Assembly (NCBI GenBank): GCA_020532085.1
Contig: JAJBAV010000002.1
Span: 86,876 to 150,875 of the forward strand
Origin: Candidatus Cloacimonadota bacterium
GTDB taxonomy: Bacteria > Cloacimonadota > Cloacimonadia > Cloacimonadales > Cloacimonadaceae
DNA length: 64,000 nucleotides
Direction: 5' to 3'
In this document: positions 25,477-34,269 of the stretch, one piece after another
Numbering within the stretch: the stretch's first letter is position 1
Layout of the letters: each line of letters starts with the position of its first letter
Program-made: the position numbers and the translations under genes
The notes under the pieces: generated by a model
The model's database searches: none
Seen by the model: the letters and a program-made list of their open reading frames with translations, nothing else
Told to the model about the DNA's origin: nothing

Positions 25477-27389
25477 AGAACTGGTTTCTGGGGCTGCTGT
25501 TGATCATCCTCGCGGGAATGCTGACGGCCCAGCCGACCCCCCTCCGCCTGGGCGGCAGGGCCTTTGTGCTGCCTTCAGGCTGGTCCCAAAGCTACGAGCC
25601 GCCGGAAGTGCTGATCCGGGTGAAGGTGAATGCCGACAGCACCCTGGGCCTGGTGAGCGTCCTGGACGGCAAAACGGAACTGGAATCCTTGCTCAGGCAG
25701 CATCTGCTTACCTTCGCGTACATTCCTTGCGGCGATTCCCTGGCCGAATTCGACGCCATCCTGGATATCCTGCCCCCGCCTGACGCGCCCACCCTCCAAA
25801 GCAAGCAGGAGCAGGACCAGCTGCTGGAGGAGATCGAGGCTTGGATCCAGCAAGATTTTGCCAGCCTCAACTTCCGCTCTCCGGCGCATTCCCCGGCCAC
25901 GGAGACGGCCCTGAACGGTGCCACTGAGCCCTACCGCTCCGGGTTTTATTTTTATGGACTGCCGGATAACTCTGTGCGCCGTTCCCTGCATGGCTTTGAG
26001 CAGCGGATTTCCTTCTACTCCCCGGTCTATCAGGACCTTTTCGCCCTGGGCTTTCTGAGAGATCGGAACAGCTCTCTGGAACAGGCTTACGGACAGATCA
26101 GTTATCCCTATCCGGTGGCCCTCAGCGCCATCGAGGTGGGCATCGGGGACTATGAACAGCTGTTCGCGCGCGGGCTGCTGAGGAAAAACCGCCTCTTCGG
26201 GGTGGACAGCCTCCAGGCCGGGTTCGGCTTCCTGATCCAGGACGGGGACTGGCTGGGGCGGGATTCCGGCCGCGAAGCGCTGTTTTTCGATCTCAGCCTG
26301 CCGCTGGGCAAAACCACGCTGGACCTGGCTGTGGCCGATCACCGCGCCGATCTTTCGCAATTCTATCTCCGCCCTGAATACTGGTCGAACCCAGAATACC
26401 GCGTGGAGCGCCGCCACCGCGACATCTTCGCCGCCTGGCGTTCTCCCTGGCTGGATCTGGCCCTGCTGCATGAACACGATCTTTCCATCGAGACCGTTTA
26501 CGCGGATACTTTGCGCGACGACGCCCTCCGCCTGCGGGCCTCAAAAACCCTGCGGACCGGCGGCCTGAGCCTCACACCCCTCTACGAGCGGATGTTCGTC
26601 TGGCGGAGTTTCAGCCTGGCTACAGACGACCACACCGACCTGCTGGGCCTGGACCTCGGCCTTGACACAGCCCGGATCAAGGCGGAAGCGAAGCTGGAAC
26701 TGAAAGACTTCAAGCGCTTCCGGGCCCTGGCCGATCTGGGCTATCGCCTGGGCCAGTTCCGCTTTGGGCTGCTGGGATATTACCGCAACACCCTTCCCGC
26801 GCCGCTGCTGTGGGCGCCGAACCCCTTCAGCCCCAAGGATTCGCTGGTCCAGGTGGATATCCACGACAACGCCCATCTGGGCCTTTATCTGAATTGGCTT
26901 TGGGGCCAAAACTCCCTGCTGAACATCTCCGGAGGCCGGCGCGTGGTTTCCACCCAGCCCACCATCGCTCTGGTGCCCAGTCCTCAGCCCGTGAATTATC
27001 TCCGCTTCAGCGCCCGCATCGATCAAACCTGGAACAACTGGAACCTGGACTGGCAACCGGGAATCGTCTGGCAGGGTGGCTATCAAGATCTTTTCAACGA
27101 GCCGAAGCTGCGCTGGCAGAGCCACCTGAACCTCAGCCGCCTGCTTTCCCACCACAACGCTCTCTTCGCCGGATTTTCCCTGCTCGGCCACAGTTCCTTC
27201 GTCACTCCCGACCGCGATTGGACCCTCAGAGAGGAAGCGCTGATCATCGATCTCTGGGCCGGAGTGCGGATCGGCAAGCCCTTCGAGTTCCAGATCACCT
27301 ACAAAAACCTGCTCAATTCCGGCATCTATGGCGCGGATCCCCTGCCCGGGTCGCTGCAGGCCGCCCTGCGCTGGTATTTCCTGAACTAA
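25467..27389 (+). CDS. Outer-membrane-like protein with N-terminal TonB-C-like segment, unknown function
   Basis: 640 residues. ATG 25467 lies inside the end of the epimerase gene and opens a signal peptide (LGLLLIILAGMLTAQ). Residues about 45-105 (VLIRVKVNADSTLGLVSVLD) resemble the small energy-transducer C-terminal fold by strand pattern only. From about residue 150 onward the chain is a long series of amphipathic strands with many Tyr, Phe and Leu at strand ends (YRSGFYFYGLPDNSVRRSL), and it closes with QAALRWYFLN. The final aromatic-then-polar strand is like a barrel end, and the pattern as a whole suggests an outer-membrane barrel of about 20 strands. No plug or TonB box was recognised. 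Its exact role is unknown. Confidence 0.6.
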   Translation: MAIKNWFLGLLLIILAGMLTAQPTPLRLGGRAFVLPSGWSQSYEPPEVLIRVKVNADSTLGLVSVLDGKTELESLLRQHLLTFAYIPCGDSLAEFDAILDILPPPDAPTLQSKQEQDQLLEEIEAWIQQDFASLNFRSPAHSPATETALNGATEPYRSGFYFYGLPDNSVRRSLHGFEQRISFYSPVYQDLFALGFLRDRNSSLEQAYGQISYPYPVALSAIEVGIGDYEQLFARGLLRKNRLFGVDSLQAGFGFLIQDGDWLGRDSGREALFFDLSLPLGKTTLDLAVADHRADLSQFYLRPEYWSNPEYRVERRHRDIFAAWRSPWLDLALLHEHDLSIETVYADTLRDDALRLRASKTLRTGGLSLTPLYERMFVWRSFSLATDDHTDLLGLDLGLDTARIKAEAKLELKDFKRFRALADLGYRLGQFRFGLLGYYRNTLPAPLLWAPNPFSPKDSLVQVDIHDNAHLGLYLNWLWGQNSLLNISGGRRVVSTQPTIALVPSPQPVNYLRFSARIDQTWNNWNLDWQPGIVWQGGYQDLFNEPKLRWQSHLNLSRLLSHHNALFAGFSLLGHSSFVTPDRDWTLREEALIIDLWAGVRIGKPFEFQITYKNLLNSGIYGADPLPGSLQAALRWYFLN

Positions 27390-27390
27390 A

Positions 27391-28047
27391 ATGCGCTATA
27401 AAGCGGTTATCTTCGACCTCGACGGCACCCTGATCGATTCCATGGGACTCTGGCGCCAGGTGGACCGTGATTTCCTCCACAAACGAGGCCTTGCCGTCCC
27501 CCGCGACCTCTTTCACCATCTGCCTTCCGGCAATTCCTTCATCCAGACCGCCCAGTATTTCAAGGACCGCTTTGGCCTGCCCGACAGCGCCGAAGCCATC
27601 ATGGCCGAATGGACCCAGATGGTGGGCTGGCACTACGCCAACTCCGTGAAACTAAAACCCGGGGCCAAAAAGCTGGTGGAGAAGCTGAACGCAAAAGGGG
27701 TCCCTCTCGGCCTCGGAACCAGCAATTCCCGCGAACTGGCGGAAAAAGTGCTGGTCCAGACCGGCATTTGGAACTACTTTGTCTCTGTGGTCACCGGCGA
27801 CCAGCAGCTGCTGGGAAAACCCTGGCCGGACATCTATCTGAAAGGCTCTCAGGAGCTGGATTTAGAGCCCGCGGACATCATCGTGGTGGAGGATACCCTC
27901 ACCGGGATCCAGGCCGCCAAAGCCGCCGGAATGCGCGCTGTGGCCATTTACGACCCCGACAGCGAGGAATTCCAGCCCCGGATCCGGGCCATGGCCGATG
28001 CCTTCGCCCACAACTACATAGAATTAAGCGAGTTACTTGAGATATGA
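27391..28047 (+). CDS. HAD-superfamily hydrolase, beta-phosphoglucomutase-like
   Basis: 218 residues. Motif I FDLDGTLIDS (residues 8-17) supplies the nucleophile Asp10 and acid/base Asp12; motif II is LGTSNS, motif III the Lys in GKPWPDIYLKG, motif IV VVEDTLTGIQAAKAAGM. The helical cap inserted after motif I places it in subfamily I with beta-phosphoglucomutases and small phosphatases. It could be a sugar-phosphate phosphatase or mutase. It starts 1 nt after the preceding stop and overlaps the next gene by 4 nt, so all three are co-expressed. Confidence 0.88.
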   Translation: MRYKAVIFDLDGTLIDSMGLWRQVDRDFLHKRGLAVPRDLFHHLPSGNSFIQTAQYFKDRFGLPDSAEAIMAEWTQMVGWHYANSVKLKPGAKKLVEKLNAKGVPLGLGTSNSRELAEKVLVQTGIWNYFVSVVTGDQQLLGKPWPDIYLKGSQELDLEPADIIVVEDTLTGIQAAKAAGMRAVAIYDPDSEEFQPRIRAMADAFAHNYIELSELLEI

Positions 28048-28733
28048 ACAAACCCTTATACATAGTCATCGGCGCCTATGGCAGCGGAAAAAGCGAATTT
28101 TCCCTCCACCTGGCCCAAAGCCTGAACACCCCTGAGCACGAGGTGGTGCTGGCGGACATGGACGTGGTGAATCCCTATTTCCGTTCCCGCGACGTGCAGG
28201 AGGAATTCGCCGCCCTGGGCATCGAAGTCATCGCGCCCGAAGGCCAGTTCAAGCACGCCGATCTGCCCATGCTCTCGCCGCGGATCAAAGGCGCCATCGA
28301 AAACCCCGCCAAAACCGTGATCCTGGACGTCGGCGGCGATCTCGCCGGCTGCCGCACTCTGGGCCGCTTCGTTGATGCCGCCAGCCTGCGCGGCTACGAG
28401 ATGCTCTTCGTGGTGAACACCTTCCGCCCCTTCACCTCCAGCGTGGAAGAGGTGCTGCGGATGAAGGACCAGCTGGAATTCGCCTCCAAACTGAAGATCA
28501 CCGAGTTTGTCTGCAACAACAACCTGATGGAGTACACCACCCCCGAGGTGGTCCAACAGGGCATCGACATCCTGGCCGAATGCGGGCGCCTCACCGGCCT
28601 GCCTTTCAGGCGCTACCTCGTTTTGGACGCCTACGCGGACATCGTTCCCGCCGGCCTCGGCGGCAAAGAACGCCTGGTGATGGCCTACACCCTCAAAAAA
28701 CCCTGGGAAGGCCTCGCCCTGAAAGGGATCTGA
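28044..28733 (+). CDS. P-loop ATP-binding protein, MinD/CobQ-like
   Basis: 229 residues. Walker A GAYGSGKSE at residues 9-17 and a MinD-type second block LADMDVVNPYFRSRD at about 36-50, with ILDVGGDLAG as the Walker B strand. The deviant KGGxxGKT signature of ParA is absent, so it is closer to general nucleotide-binding proteins (CobQ/CobB type). It probably acts as an ATP- or GTP-dependent switch or insertion factor, but the client is unknown. Start ATG overlaps the HAD gene (ATGA). No terminator is obvious after it; the next gene has its own upstream motif. Confidence 0.75.
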   Translation: MNKPLYIVIGAYGSGKSEFSLHLAQSLNTPEHEVVLADMDVVNPYFRSRDVQEEFAALGIEVIAPEGQFKHADLPMLSPRIKGAIENPAKTVILDVGGDLAGCRTLGRFVDAASLRGYEMLFVVNTFRPFTSSVEEVLRMKDQLEFASKLKITEFVCNNNLMEYTTPEVVQQGIDILAECGRLTGLPFRRYLVLDAYADIVPAGLGGKERLVMAYTLKKPWEGLALKGI

Positions 28734-28753
28734 TCCGCGCCAACGCTCCCTTT

Positions 28754-28782
28754 TCCGCCATCTGTGGCAAATAATCTACAAA
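28754..28782 (+). promoter_or_regulatory. Conserved upstream element, second copy
   Basis: TGTGGCAAATAATCTACAAA (28763-28782), preceded by TTCCGCCA, 18 of 20 bases identical to 16236-16255. A -35-like TTGACC follows at 28810-28815; the matching -10 is poor, which would fit an activator-dependent promoter. Confidence 0.5.
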
Positions 28783-28865
28783 GGTGGCTAATTTTATTAT
28801 AAATATTTCTTGACCATTATCCCAATGGATCATCCTGAGGGACAAATCATGCAGGGAGACAGGTC

Positions 28866-30749
28866 ATGAGAAACTTTCTTTTCTTTGCGGTTCTGGCTTT
28901 GGTCTGCGTTTCGGGCTGGGCTTCGATCCTTTCCACGGAAACCGGAGGCAACTGGAACGATTCCGCCACCTGGGCCGGAGGCAACGTTCCCACGGCTTAC
29001 GACGACGTGGTGATCAACGGGCCGGTGATCGCCTGTGACGGCCAGGACTGCGTTTGCCGGGATCTGACGGTCAATGCCGAGCGTTTCCTCTATGGCGGCA
29101 ACACCGGCGGTAGCGAATATTACCTCTATGTTTACGGAAACCTCAGCAACAGCGGCACCATCAGAAACCATCCCAATAATTGGCTGCTGCGGCTCCGCTG
29201 TTTCGGCGACATCAGCAACGCCGGCCTGTTCACGCCGGAAGTTCTCCATCTGGACGGCTCCGCGGACCAGTTTCTCTCTGGCAGCGGCAGCTTCTCTCCC
29301 CTCTTCCTGAAAGACCTGGCGCCAGCCAGCCCGGTGAGATTGCTCTCCGATCTCAATATGGCCAATTCCCGGATCGATCTGAATCATGGTATCCTGGACC
29401 TGAATTATCTGGCAGCGGGCTACACCCTCAGCCTGGCCGGAGGCTACATCATCCAGGGCAACATCCACGGCGGCGATGGCGCCACCCTGGCCCTCAGCGG
29501 CGGAGCGGACCTGGATCAGCTGACCATCGACGAATGCGTGTTTACGGGAACGGTGGAGATCGCCAACCAGGTGACCGTGGGGATCCTGAGCAATCAAGCG
29601 GTTGTCCAGAGCGCGAACGCGGACGCGCCGGTCCTGATCGTCACCGAATTGCTGGCCAACCACGGCACGATCAAAAACAACCCCCTCAATTGGGACCTCT
29701 GGCTGTATCTGGGCGGTGATCTTGAGCATTATGGCACCCTCAGCAACAAGTGGACGGTACTGAACAACACTCAGCCTGCCTCTCTCTGGCAGGACGCCAC
29801 AGCCGATCCCATCAGCTGCGCCAACTTGATCGCCGAAGCTGGTTCCGCTCCCCACGAGCTGCGTTCCGACCTTCGCTTTGCCGGCGGCAACACGAACCTC
29901 AACGGCGCCACCCTCATCCTGCACAGCGGCCGTGGTGTGCACGGGATCACCTTCACCAACGGCTTTTTTGGCGATGCCATCCTGCAGACTGACGGTTTCA
30001 GCCCCCTCACCGGTTCCGGTGTCTCCCTGTATTCCATCCAGGCGGAGGATCTGAGCTTTCACGGCACGGTGGGGTTGAGCGGAAACTGCTCTGTCGAGGA
30101 TCTGGTGAACTACGGTTACATCGAACCCAGGACCCATCCGGTGGAGCTCACCATCAACGGCCAGCTGATCAATTACGGCACCATCCGGCTGATCAACAAC
30201 TGGACCCTGAACCTCTATTGCCGCGGAAACATCAGCAACTACGGCGGGATCTACAACCGCAATGTCTATCTGGACGGCACGGCGGACCAGTATCTTTTCA
30301 ACGCCGGTAGCATCAGCGTCTCCAGCTTCCAGTTGGTTTCGGAGCTCGGCCCCGCCCAGTGGTTTTTCAACGGCAGCCTCTACAACGCCGAGGTGCTGCT
30401 CAACCGGATCATCAACCCCAACACCCTCGGCGTTTGGCAACCTTTTGACGGAGCGAATTTCGGGCGCCTGATCACCATCGGCAGCGGCGTGACGGAGCTG
30501 GCCACCCCGGCCAACTTTCAAGCCTTGCTGCTGGGAACCGAACCCAAACTGCAGTGGGACCAGGTGCCGGGAGCCATCTACTACAAGGTTTACGCCAGTT
30601 CCGATCCCTGCGCCCTGTTTCCGGATGGCTGGGACGCCCCCGTCAAAGCCCACGATCCCGATCCCGCCGACGGCATCGTGCGCCTCGACCTGACCGGGAC
30701 CGAAACCTTCAAATTCTACCGCGTGACCGCGGGAAACACGCTGCCGTAG
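28866..30749 (+). CDS. Secreted repeat protein, beta-helix-like
   Basis: 627 residues. Signal peptide to about residue 19 (VCVSGWAS). The next segment (TGGNWNDSATWAGGNVPTAY) is a form common at the start of G8/autotransporter-like surface proteins. At least three long repeats follow, each with a block such as YGNLSNSGTIRNHPNNWLL or YGTIRLINNWTLNLY and then LDGTADQYL; spacing and the Asn/Gly turns suggest stacked beta strands (parallel helix). The last 85 residues (TPANFQALLLGTEPKLQWDQ to RVTAGNTLP) resemble a fibronectin type III sandwich. No FlgD-like sorting domain is present. Ribosome site GGGAGA upstream. Probably a surface adhesin or structural protein. Confidence 0.65.
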   Translation: MRNFLFFAVLALVCVSGWASILSTETGGNWNDSATWAGGNVPTAYDDVVINGPVIACDGQDCVCRDLTVNAERFLYGGNTGGSEYYLYVYGNLSNSGTIRNHPNNWLLRLRCFGDISNAGLFTPEVLHLDGSADQFLSGSGSFSPLFLKDLAPASPVRLLSDLNMANSRIDLNHGILDLNYLAAGYTLSLAGGYIIQGNIHGGDGATLALSGGADLDQLTIDECVFTGTVEIANQVTVGILSNQAVVQSANADAPVLIVTELLANHGTIKNNPLNWDLWLYLGGDLEHYGTLSNKWTVLNNTQPASLWQDATADPISCANLIAEAGSAPHELRSDLRFAGGNTNLNGATLILHSGRGVHGITFTNGFFGDAILQTDGFSPLTGSGVSLYSIQAEDLSFHGTVGLSGNCSVEDLVNYGYIEPRTHPVELTINGQLINYGTIRLINNWTLNLYCRGNISNYGGIYNRNVYLDGTADQYLFNAGSISVSSFQLVSELGPAQWFFNGSLYNAEVLLNRIINPNTLGVWQPFDGANFGRLITIGSGVTELATPANFQALLLGTEPKLQWDQVPGAIYYKVYASSDPCALFPDGWDAPVKAHDPDPADGIVRLDLTGTETFKFYRVTAGNTLP

Positions 30750-31299
30750 CCCCTGCCGGTTTTCCCGGCCCTGGAGGCTGTCCCGGTCCGAAACAGGCCC
30801 TTGGATGGCTATCTGCTTGAGGCAGAGGGGGATGGACCTTCGCGTCCTGCGCCTGGACAAAATTATCCGCAAGCATCTGCAAGGTAGGTAGTTGCAAAAA
30901 CCGCTCAAAACAGGGGGTGTAAAAAGTGAAGTTAGCGGTTTTACAATCTTTGTAAATCCCTCTGTTTTGGAATCTTGCAAGAATGTAAGGATCCGTAAGA
31001 ATCTTAACGCCTGTAACGTGATGAAAAATAGATACTTGCAAGAATGTAAGAATTTTTTTATATTAGCTGGAGTTCTGCAAATCAAGAAATACAAATAACT
31101 GCGATTTATTCTTGCATTCTTGCAACTTCATATGCAGCAAATAGATATAGCCGTAAGAATCGGTAATTTTGTTAAAAACCAATTCTGGGGATCAGCTGGG
31201 GGTCGCTTCTAACTCCAGGATCGTGGTCCCTTTGAACTCCAGGATGGGGGTCGCTTCTAACTTCAGGATGGTGGTCGCTTCTAACTTCAGGCCTGGCCA

Positions 31300-31546
31300 G
31301 ACGGAAGGCGGTGGCTTCAGCCACCGTACCCTTTCAGGAGCCGCGTTAGAGACGATCTCCGGCGGTTTCAACCGCCGGCTGACGCCATCCTCCTGTATCC
31401 GGTGAAAAGGCCGCAAACGCGTTCTCAGGAGGCCGTGGGGGCGGATTTCCGGGGTGTTTGGGCCGGTGCTTGAAAGCACCGGACATCGTCTTTATTGTCG
31501 GTCTGTCTTGGGCGGTGAACGGTGGCTGAAGCCACCGCCTTCCGTC
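31300..31546. repeat. Composite palindromic module, copy 1
   Basis: Four hairpin units in the order forward-forward-reverse-reverse: 31300-31326 (head GACGGAAGG, stem CGGTGGCT), 31351-31378 (head GACGATCT, stem CCGGCGGTT), 31463-31490 inverted (head GACGATGT, stem CCGGTGCTT), 31520-31546 inverted (as the first). Each stem is perfectly paired around a TC loop although the stems differ. A degenerate fifth unit lies at 31573-31597. The same architecture recurs at 37921-38118. Confidence 0.8.
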
Positions 31547-31626
31547 TTTTTTTGGTTTGTTTCCGGGGGAATCAGTGGTTGAGGTCACCGCCTTCCGTCT
31601 TGACTGTGGCCCCAGCCTGAATCAGC

Positions 31627-31966
31627 CGCTTCACAGGAGCCGCAAACGTCCTCGTTTGCAAAGCTTCGGAGAAGCTTGTCTTTGGGTGCTGAAAGCCCCT
31701 GCGGGTCTTGTTTTTGGGTTCTGAAAGCCCCTGCGGGCCTTGGCAGACGGGGACGTCTGCCACTCCTGTTTTCTGCTGTCGTCGATGCTCCTGCGTCGCT
31801 TCACAGGAGCCGCAAACGTCCTCGTTTGCAAAGCTTCGGAGAAGCTTGTCTTTGGGTTCTGAAAGCCCCTGCGGGTCTTGTTTTTGGGTTCTGAAAGCCC
31901 CTGCGGGCCTTGGCAGACGGGGACGTCTGCCACTCCTGTTTTCTGCTGTCGTCGATGCTCCTGCGT
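31627..31966. repeat. 170-bp tandem duplication
   Basis: 31627-31796 and 31797-31966 are nearly identical (one substitution noted, at 31687 versus 31857). Each unit holds hairpins GCAAACG / CGTTTGC, AAGCTTC / GAAGCTT-like, two copies of a word ctgaaagcccctgcggg, and GGCAGACG / CGTCTGCC. Confidence 0.85.
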
Positions 31967-32350
31967 AGCTCGACGCCAGCGCCAGAACTATGTAGCGCGG
32001 CATGCCAATGCTGCGTCCTGGCATCCCGCAGGATCGGCATCCTGCGCTACGGGTTCGAACTTGTCTGGATCCCAGCCTTCGCTGGGATGACGGCAGCGCT
32101 GAGATGACGAGTCTGGAATGACGAACCGCCCATTTTCTTCTCCCATCCGCCTCCCCTGAACTTCCCGCTTAGTTCCCGCCTGTCAAGTGGGAACTAAGCG
32201 GGTTGTTACCGGGATGTGAGTAGGCTGGGGCAAAGGGAGAATCAGTGAAGACATCGGGAAAACAGAAGAAAACCTCAGAGAAATGAAAATAAAACTTGAC
32301 GTAATCTCAAGATAATTAATTCTGACCTTGAGAATATCAAGGAGTAGATC

Positions 32351-32710
32351 ATGGAAATCACATCCTGCCCGATTTGCAAGCATGCCCTCGAGATCCGGGA
32401 GCTTCGCTGCCCGGCCTGCGAGATCAGTTACAGAGGGAATTTCAGCCAAAGTTGGCTGGGCGGCCTCGACCCCCGGCAGCTGGAATTCGTGAAACTATTC
32501 ATCATTGTCCAGGGCAACATCAAAGAGATGGAAAAGCGCCTGGGCATATCCTATCCCACGGTGAAGAACCGGCTGGCGGAGATCATCCGCCTGATCGTGA
32601 ACGAAAGCCCTTCCGTGGAGGATTTCGGCGATATCCTGAGCGATCTGGAGCAGGGTTTCATCTCCGTGGAGGAAGCCATCAGCATGATAGACACAAGGAG
32701 GAAATCATGA
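32351..32710 (+). CDS. DUF2089-type zinc-ribbon / helix-turn-helix regulator
   Basis: 119 residues. Zinc ribbon at the N-terminus (CPICKHALEIRELRCPACE, residues 7-25), then a helix-turn-helix (GNIKEMEKRLGISYPTVKNR, about 58-77), and a C-terminal acidic segment. This layout is DUF2089, found in small transcription factors usually placed next to envelope-stress genes. Ribosome site AAGGAG seven nt upstream. The stop overlaps the ATG of the following DUF4097 gene by 4 nt, so it most likely regulates, or is made in fixed ratio with, that protein. It may control its own promoter upstream of 32351, where an inverted TTGACG-type -35 candidate (32300-32305) lies. Confidence 0.88.
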   Translation: MEITSCPICKHALEIRELRCPACEISYRGNFSQSWLGGLDPRQLEFVKLFIIVQGNIKEMEKRLGISYPTVKNRLAEIIRLIVNESPSVEDFGDILSDLEQGFISVEEAISMIDTRRKS

Positions 32711-34116
32711 AAACGGCAAAGATCGATCTGAACTACGACTTTGGGGGCAAAGACACAGTGGAGATCACCAACAGCATGGCGCCGCTGCACATCGGGCGTT
32801 CAGAAAGCGGCCAGGTGGAGATCCGGGCCGAACTCAGCATCCCCTCTTTCGCGCCGGGAACGGACCTCGCGGAGTACTTTCACGTGGATGAGGACGGCAA
32901 GACCCTGGAGATCGGCCTGGAGCGCATTCCGGAGCTCAACGAGGCTTTTTTGGGAACCGGCCGTTCGCAGGTGTGGGTGAAGGTTCCCTCCGGCGCGGCG
33001 GTGATCGCCAAAACCGACAACCTGCCCATCAAGGCGGAGGGAATCGCCGGCGCGCTGGTGCTGCACAACGAAAACGGGCCTCTGAAGCTGGATGGCTGCG
33101 AAGGCCACATCCATCTGCAGAACGAAAACGGACCCATCAAGCTGCATTCCTGCGCGGGGGATTTCGAGATCCGCCTTGAAAACGGCCCCCTCGTCGCGGA
33201 AAAGCTGAGCGGCGGCAACCTCGAGATCACCTCCGAGAACGGCCCCGTGAAGGTTCGCCTGGCCAGCTTCCCCCGGGTGAAGATCAGCAACGAGAACGGC
33301 GTGATCTACTATGAAAGCCTGCCTTTGGACAGCGGCGAGATGGACTTCGTGAACGAAAACGGGATCGTGAACCTCGTGCTGGCCCAGGAGCAGAATTTCG
33401 AGCTGGACGCCGAGACCAATGTGGGCGCGATCTCCAGCTCCCTGGGAGCGGTTGAAAACGCGGCCGACGGCCACAAGGTCATCCGGCGCGGCGAGGGCGG
33501 CCTCAAGATCAGCATCCGAACCGAAAACGGCGTGATCAAGCTAAGCGCGGACGGCAGCAACGACATGAGCTTCGTGAAGATGAAGCTCAAGGACCTCAAA
33601 GGCGCGATCGGATCCGCGGTGGGGGAGGAGGACATGGAAAAAGTTCAAAAGACCCTCGCATCCGCCACAGCGGCCGTGGAAAAGGCCATCGGCTCCATCA
33701 ACGAGGAGAAGATCAAGGAAAAACTCAGCGGCGCGCTGGGCAAGCTGCAAAAAGCTGTGGAAGACTTCGATTTCAAGGAGACCTCGGATAAGGTGGTGAA
33801 AACCGTGGACCAGATCGGCGATGAGGTTACCGACACGCTGAAAAGCGTGTTCCGCAAGGTGAAGGACACCGAGGGCAGACCAGCGCCTGAACACCACGCC
33901 AGCGACGAAGACTATTCGGAACCGGGCATTCTGAAAGAATTCATTAGAAAAACGGTGGAATCCACCCTCGCCAAAGCCCAGGGAAAGGACCTCAGCGACA
34001 GCGAGAAACAGGCCGTGGACGAACGCAGCCGGGCCAAGATATTGGAAATGCTGGAAAGCGGCAAGATCACCGCGGAGGAGGCGGAGCGCCTGCTGAAGGC
34101 CATCGGCCGAGAATAA
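32707..34116 (+). CDS. DUF4097-type beta-repeat protein with helical tail and SHOCT-like end
   Basis: 469 residues, no signal peptide. ATG 32707 follows AGGAGG and overlaps the regulator by 4 nt. The N-terminal half (about 90-280) contains seven repeats of an ENG motif (NENGPLKL, NENGPIKL, LENGPLVA, SENGPVKV, NENGVIYY, NENGIVNL, TENGVIKL), the signature of the DUF4097 single-strand beta-helix. Residues about 290-400 are a long charged helical region (KVQKTLASATAAVEKAIGSI). The last 25 residues, RAKILEMLESGKITAEEAER, form the short helical hairpin typical of YvlB/LiaX-like and related envelope-stress proteins. In Firmicutes such proteins sense cell-wall or membrane damage. The same role here is an inference from domain layout and the DUF2089 partner. 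Confidence 0.8.
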   Translation: MKTAKIDLNYDFGGKDTVEITNSMAPLHIGRSESGQVEIRAELSIPSFAPGTDLAEYFHVDEDGKTLEIGLERIPELNEAFLGTGRSQVWVKVPSGAAVIAKTDNLPIKAEGIAGALVLHNENGPLKLDGCEGHIHLQNENGPIKLHSCAGDFEIRLENGPLVAEKLSGGNLEITSENGPVKVRLASFPRVKISNENGVIYYESLPLDSGEMDFVNENGIVNLVLAQEQNFELDAETNVGAISSSLGAVENAADGHKVIRRGEGGLKISIRTENGVIKLSADGSNDMSFVKMKLKDLKGAIGSAVGEEDMEKVQKTLASATAAVEKAIGSINEEKIKEKLSGALGKLQKAVEDFDFKETSDKVVKTVDQIGDEVTDTLKSVFRKVKDTEGRPAPEHHASDEDYSEPGILKEFIRKTVESTLAKAQGKDLSDSEKQAVDERSRAKILEMLESGKITAEEAERLLKAIGRE

Positions 34117-34120
34117 AATC

Positions 34121-34149
34121 TTGACAGAAACCCGGCTCAACAAAGTTTG
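34121..34149 (+). promoter_or_regulatory. Putative promoter of tRNA-Pro(CGG)
   Basis: TTGACA (34121-34126), 17 nt, AGTTTG as weak -10. Shares TTGACAGAAAC with the tRNA-Pro(TGG) region. Confidence 0.4.
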
Positions 34150-34161
34150 ATCCAGACCGGT

Positions 34162-34239
34162 CGGGATGTAGCGCAGTCCGGTTAGCGCGCTCGGTTCGGG
34201 ACCGAGAAGTCGGAGGTTCAAATCCTCTCATCCCGACCA
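34162..34239 (+). tRNA. tRNA-Pro (CGG)
   Basis: 78 nt with encoded CCA. Acceptor CGGGATG / CATCCCG, anticodon loop TTCGGGA in a CTCGG / CCGAG stem, T-loop TTCAAAT. A coding sequence starts 30 nt after it. Confidence 0.95.
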
Positions 34240-34269
34240 TTGTTTTTAAGTGGCCTCCGCGAAGGAAAC

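Larger units (their letters stand above)
30750..32350. other. Non-coding gap, 1.6 kb, mostly repeats
   Basis: 30890-31170 is AT-rich with repeated words of the form cttgcaagaatgtaag and no gene. 31195-31290 holds four degenerate copies of a 27-30 nt word (aactccaggatngtggtc). 31300-31546 is the inverted-repeat module described separately. 31627-31966 is a 170-bp tandem duplication. 31990-32050 is a palindromic gtagcgcggc / cctgcgctac word. Open frames across these repeats are not genes. Confidence 0.7.

Noticed and set aside
28810..28840. Consensus promoter before the beta-helix-like gene
   Set aside because: A -35-like TTGACC exists, but no -10 with suitable spacing; recorded only as an upstream element.
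31572..32024. Repeated open frames reading FQNPKT / RPAGAF on the minus strand
   Set aside because: They follow exactly the 170-bp tandem hairpin unit and shift with it; no start signal and no independent conservation. Structure, not coding, explains them.
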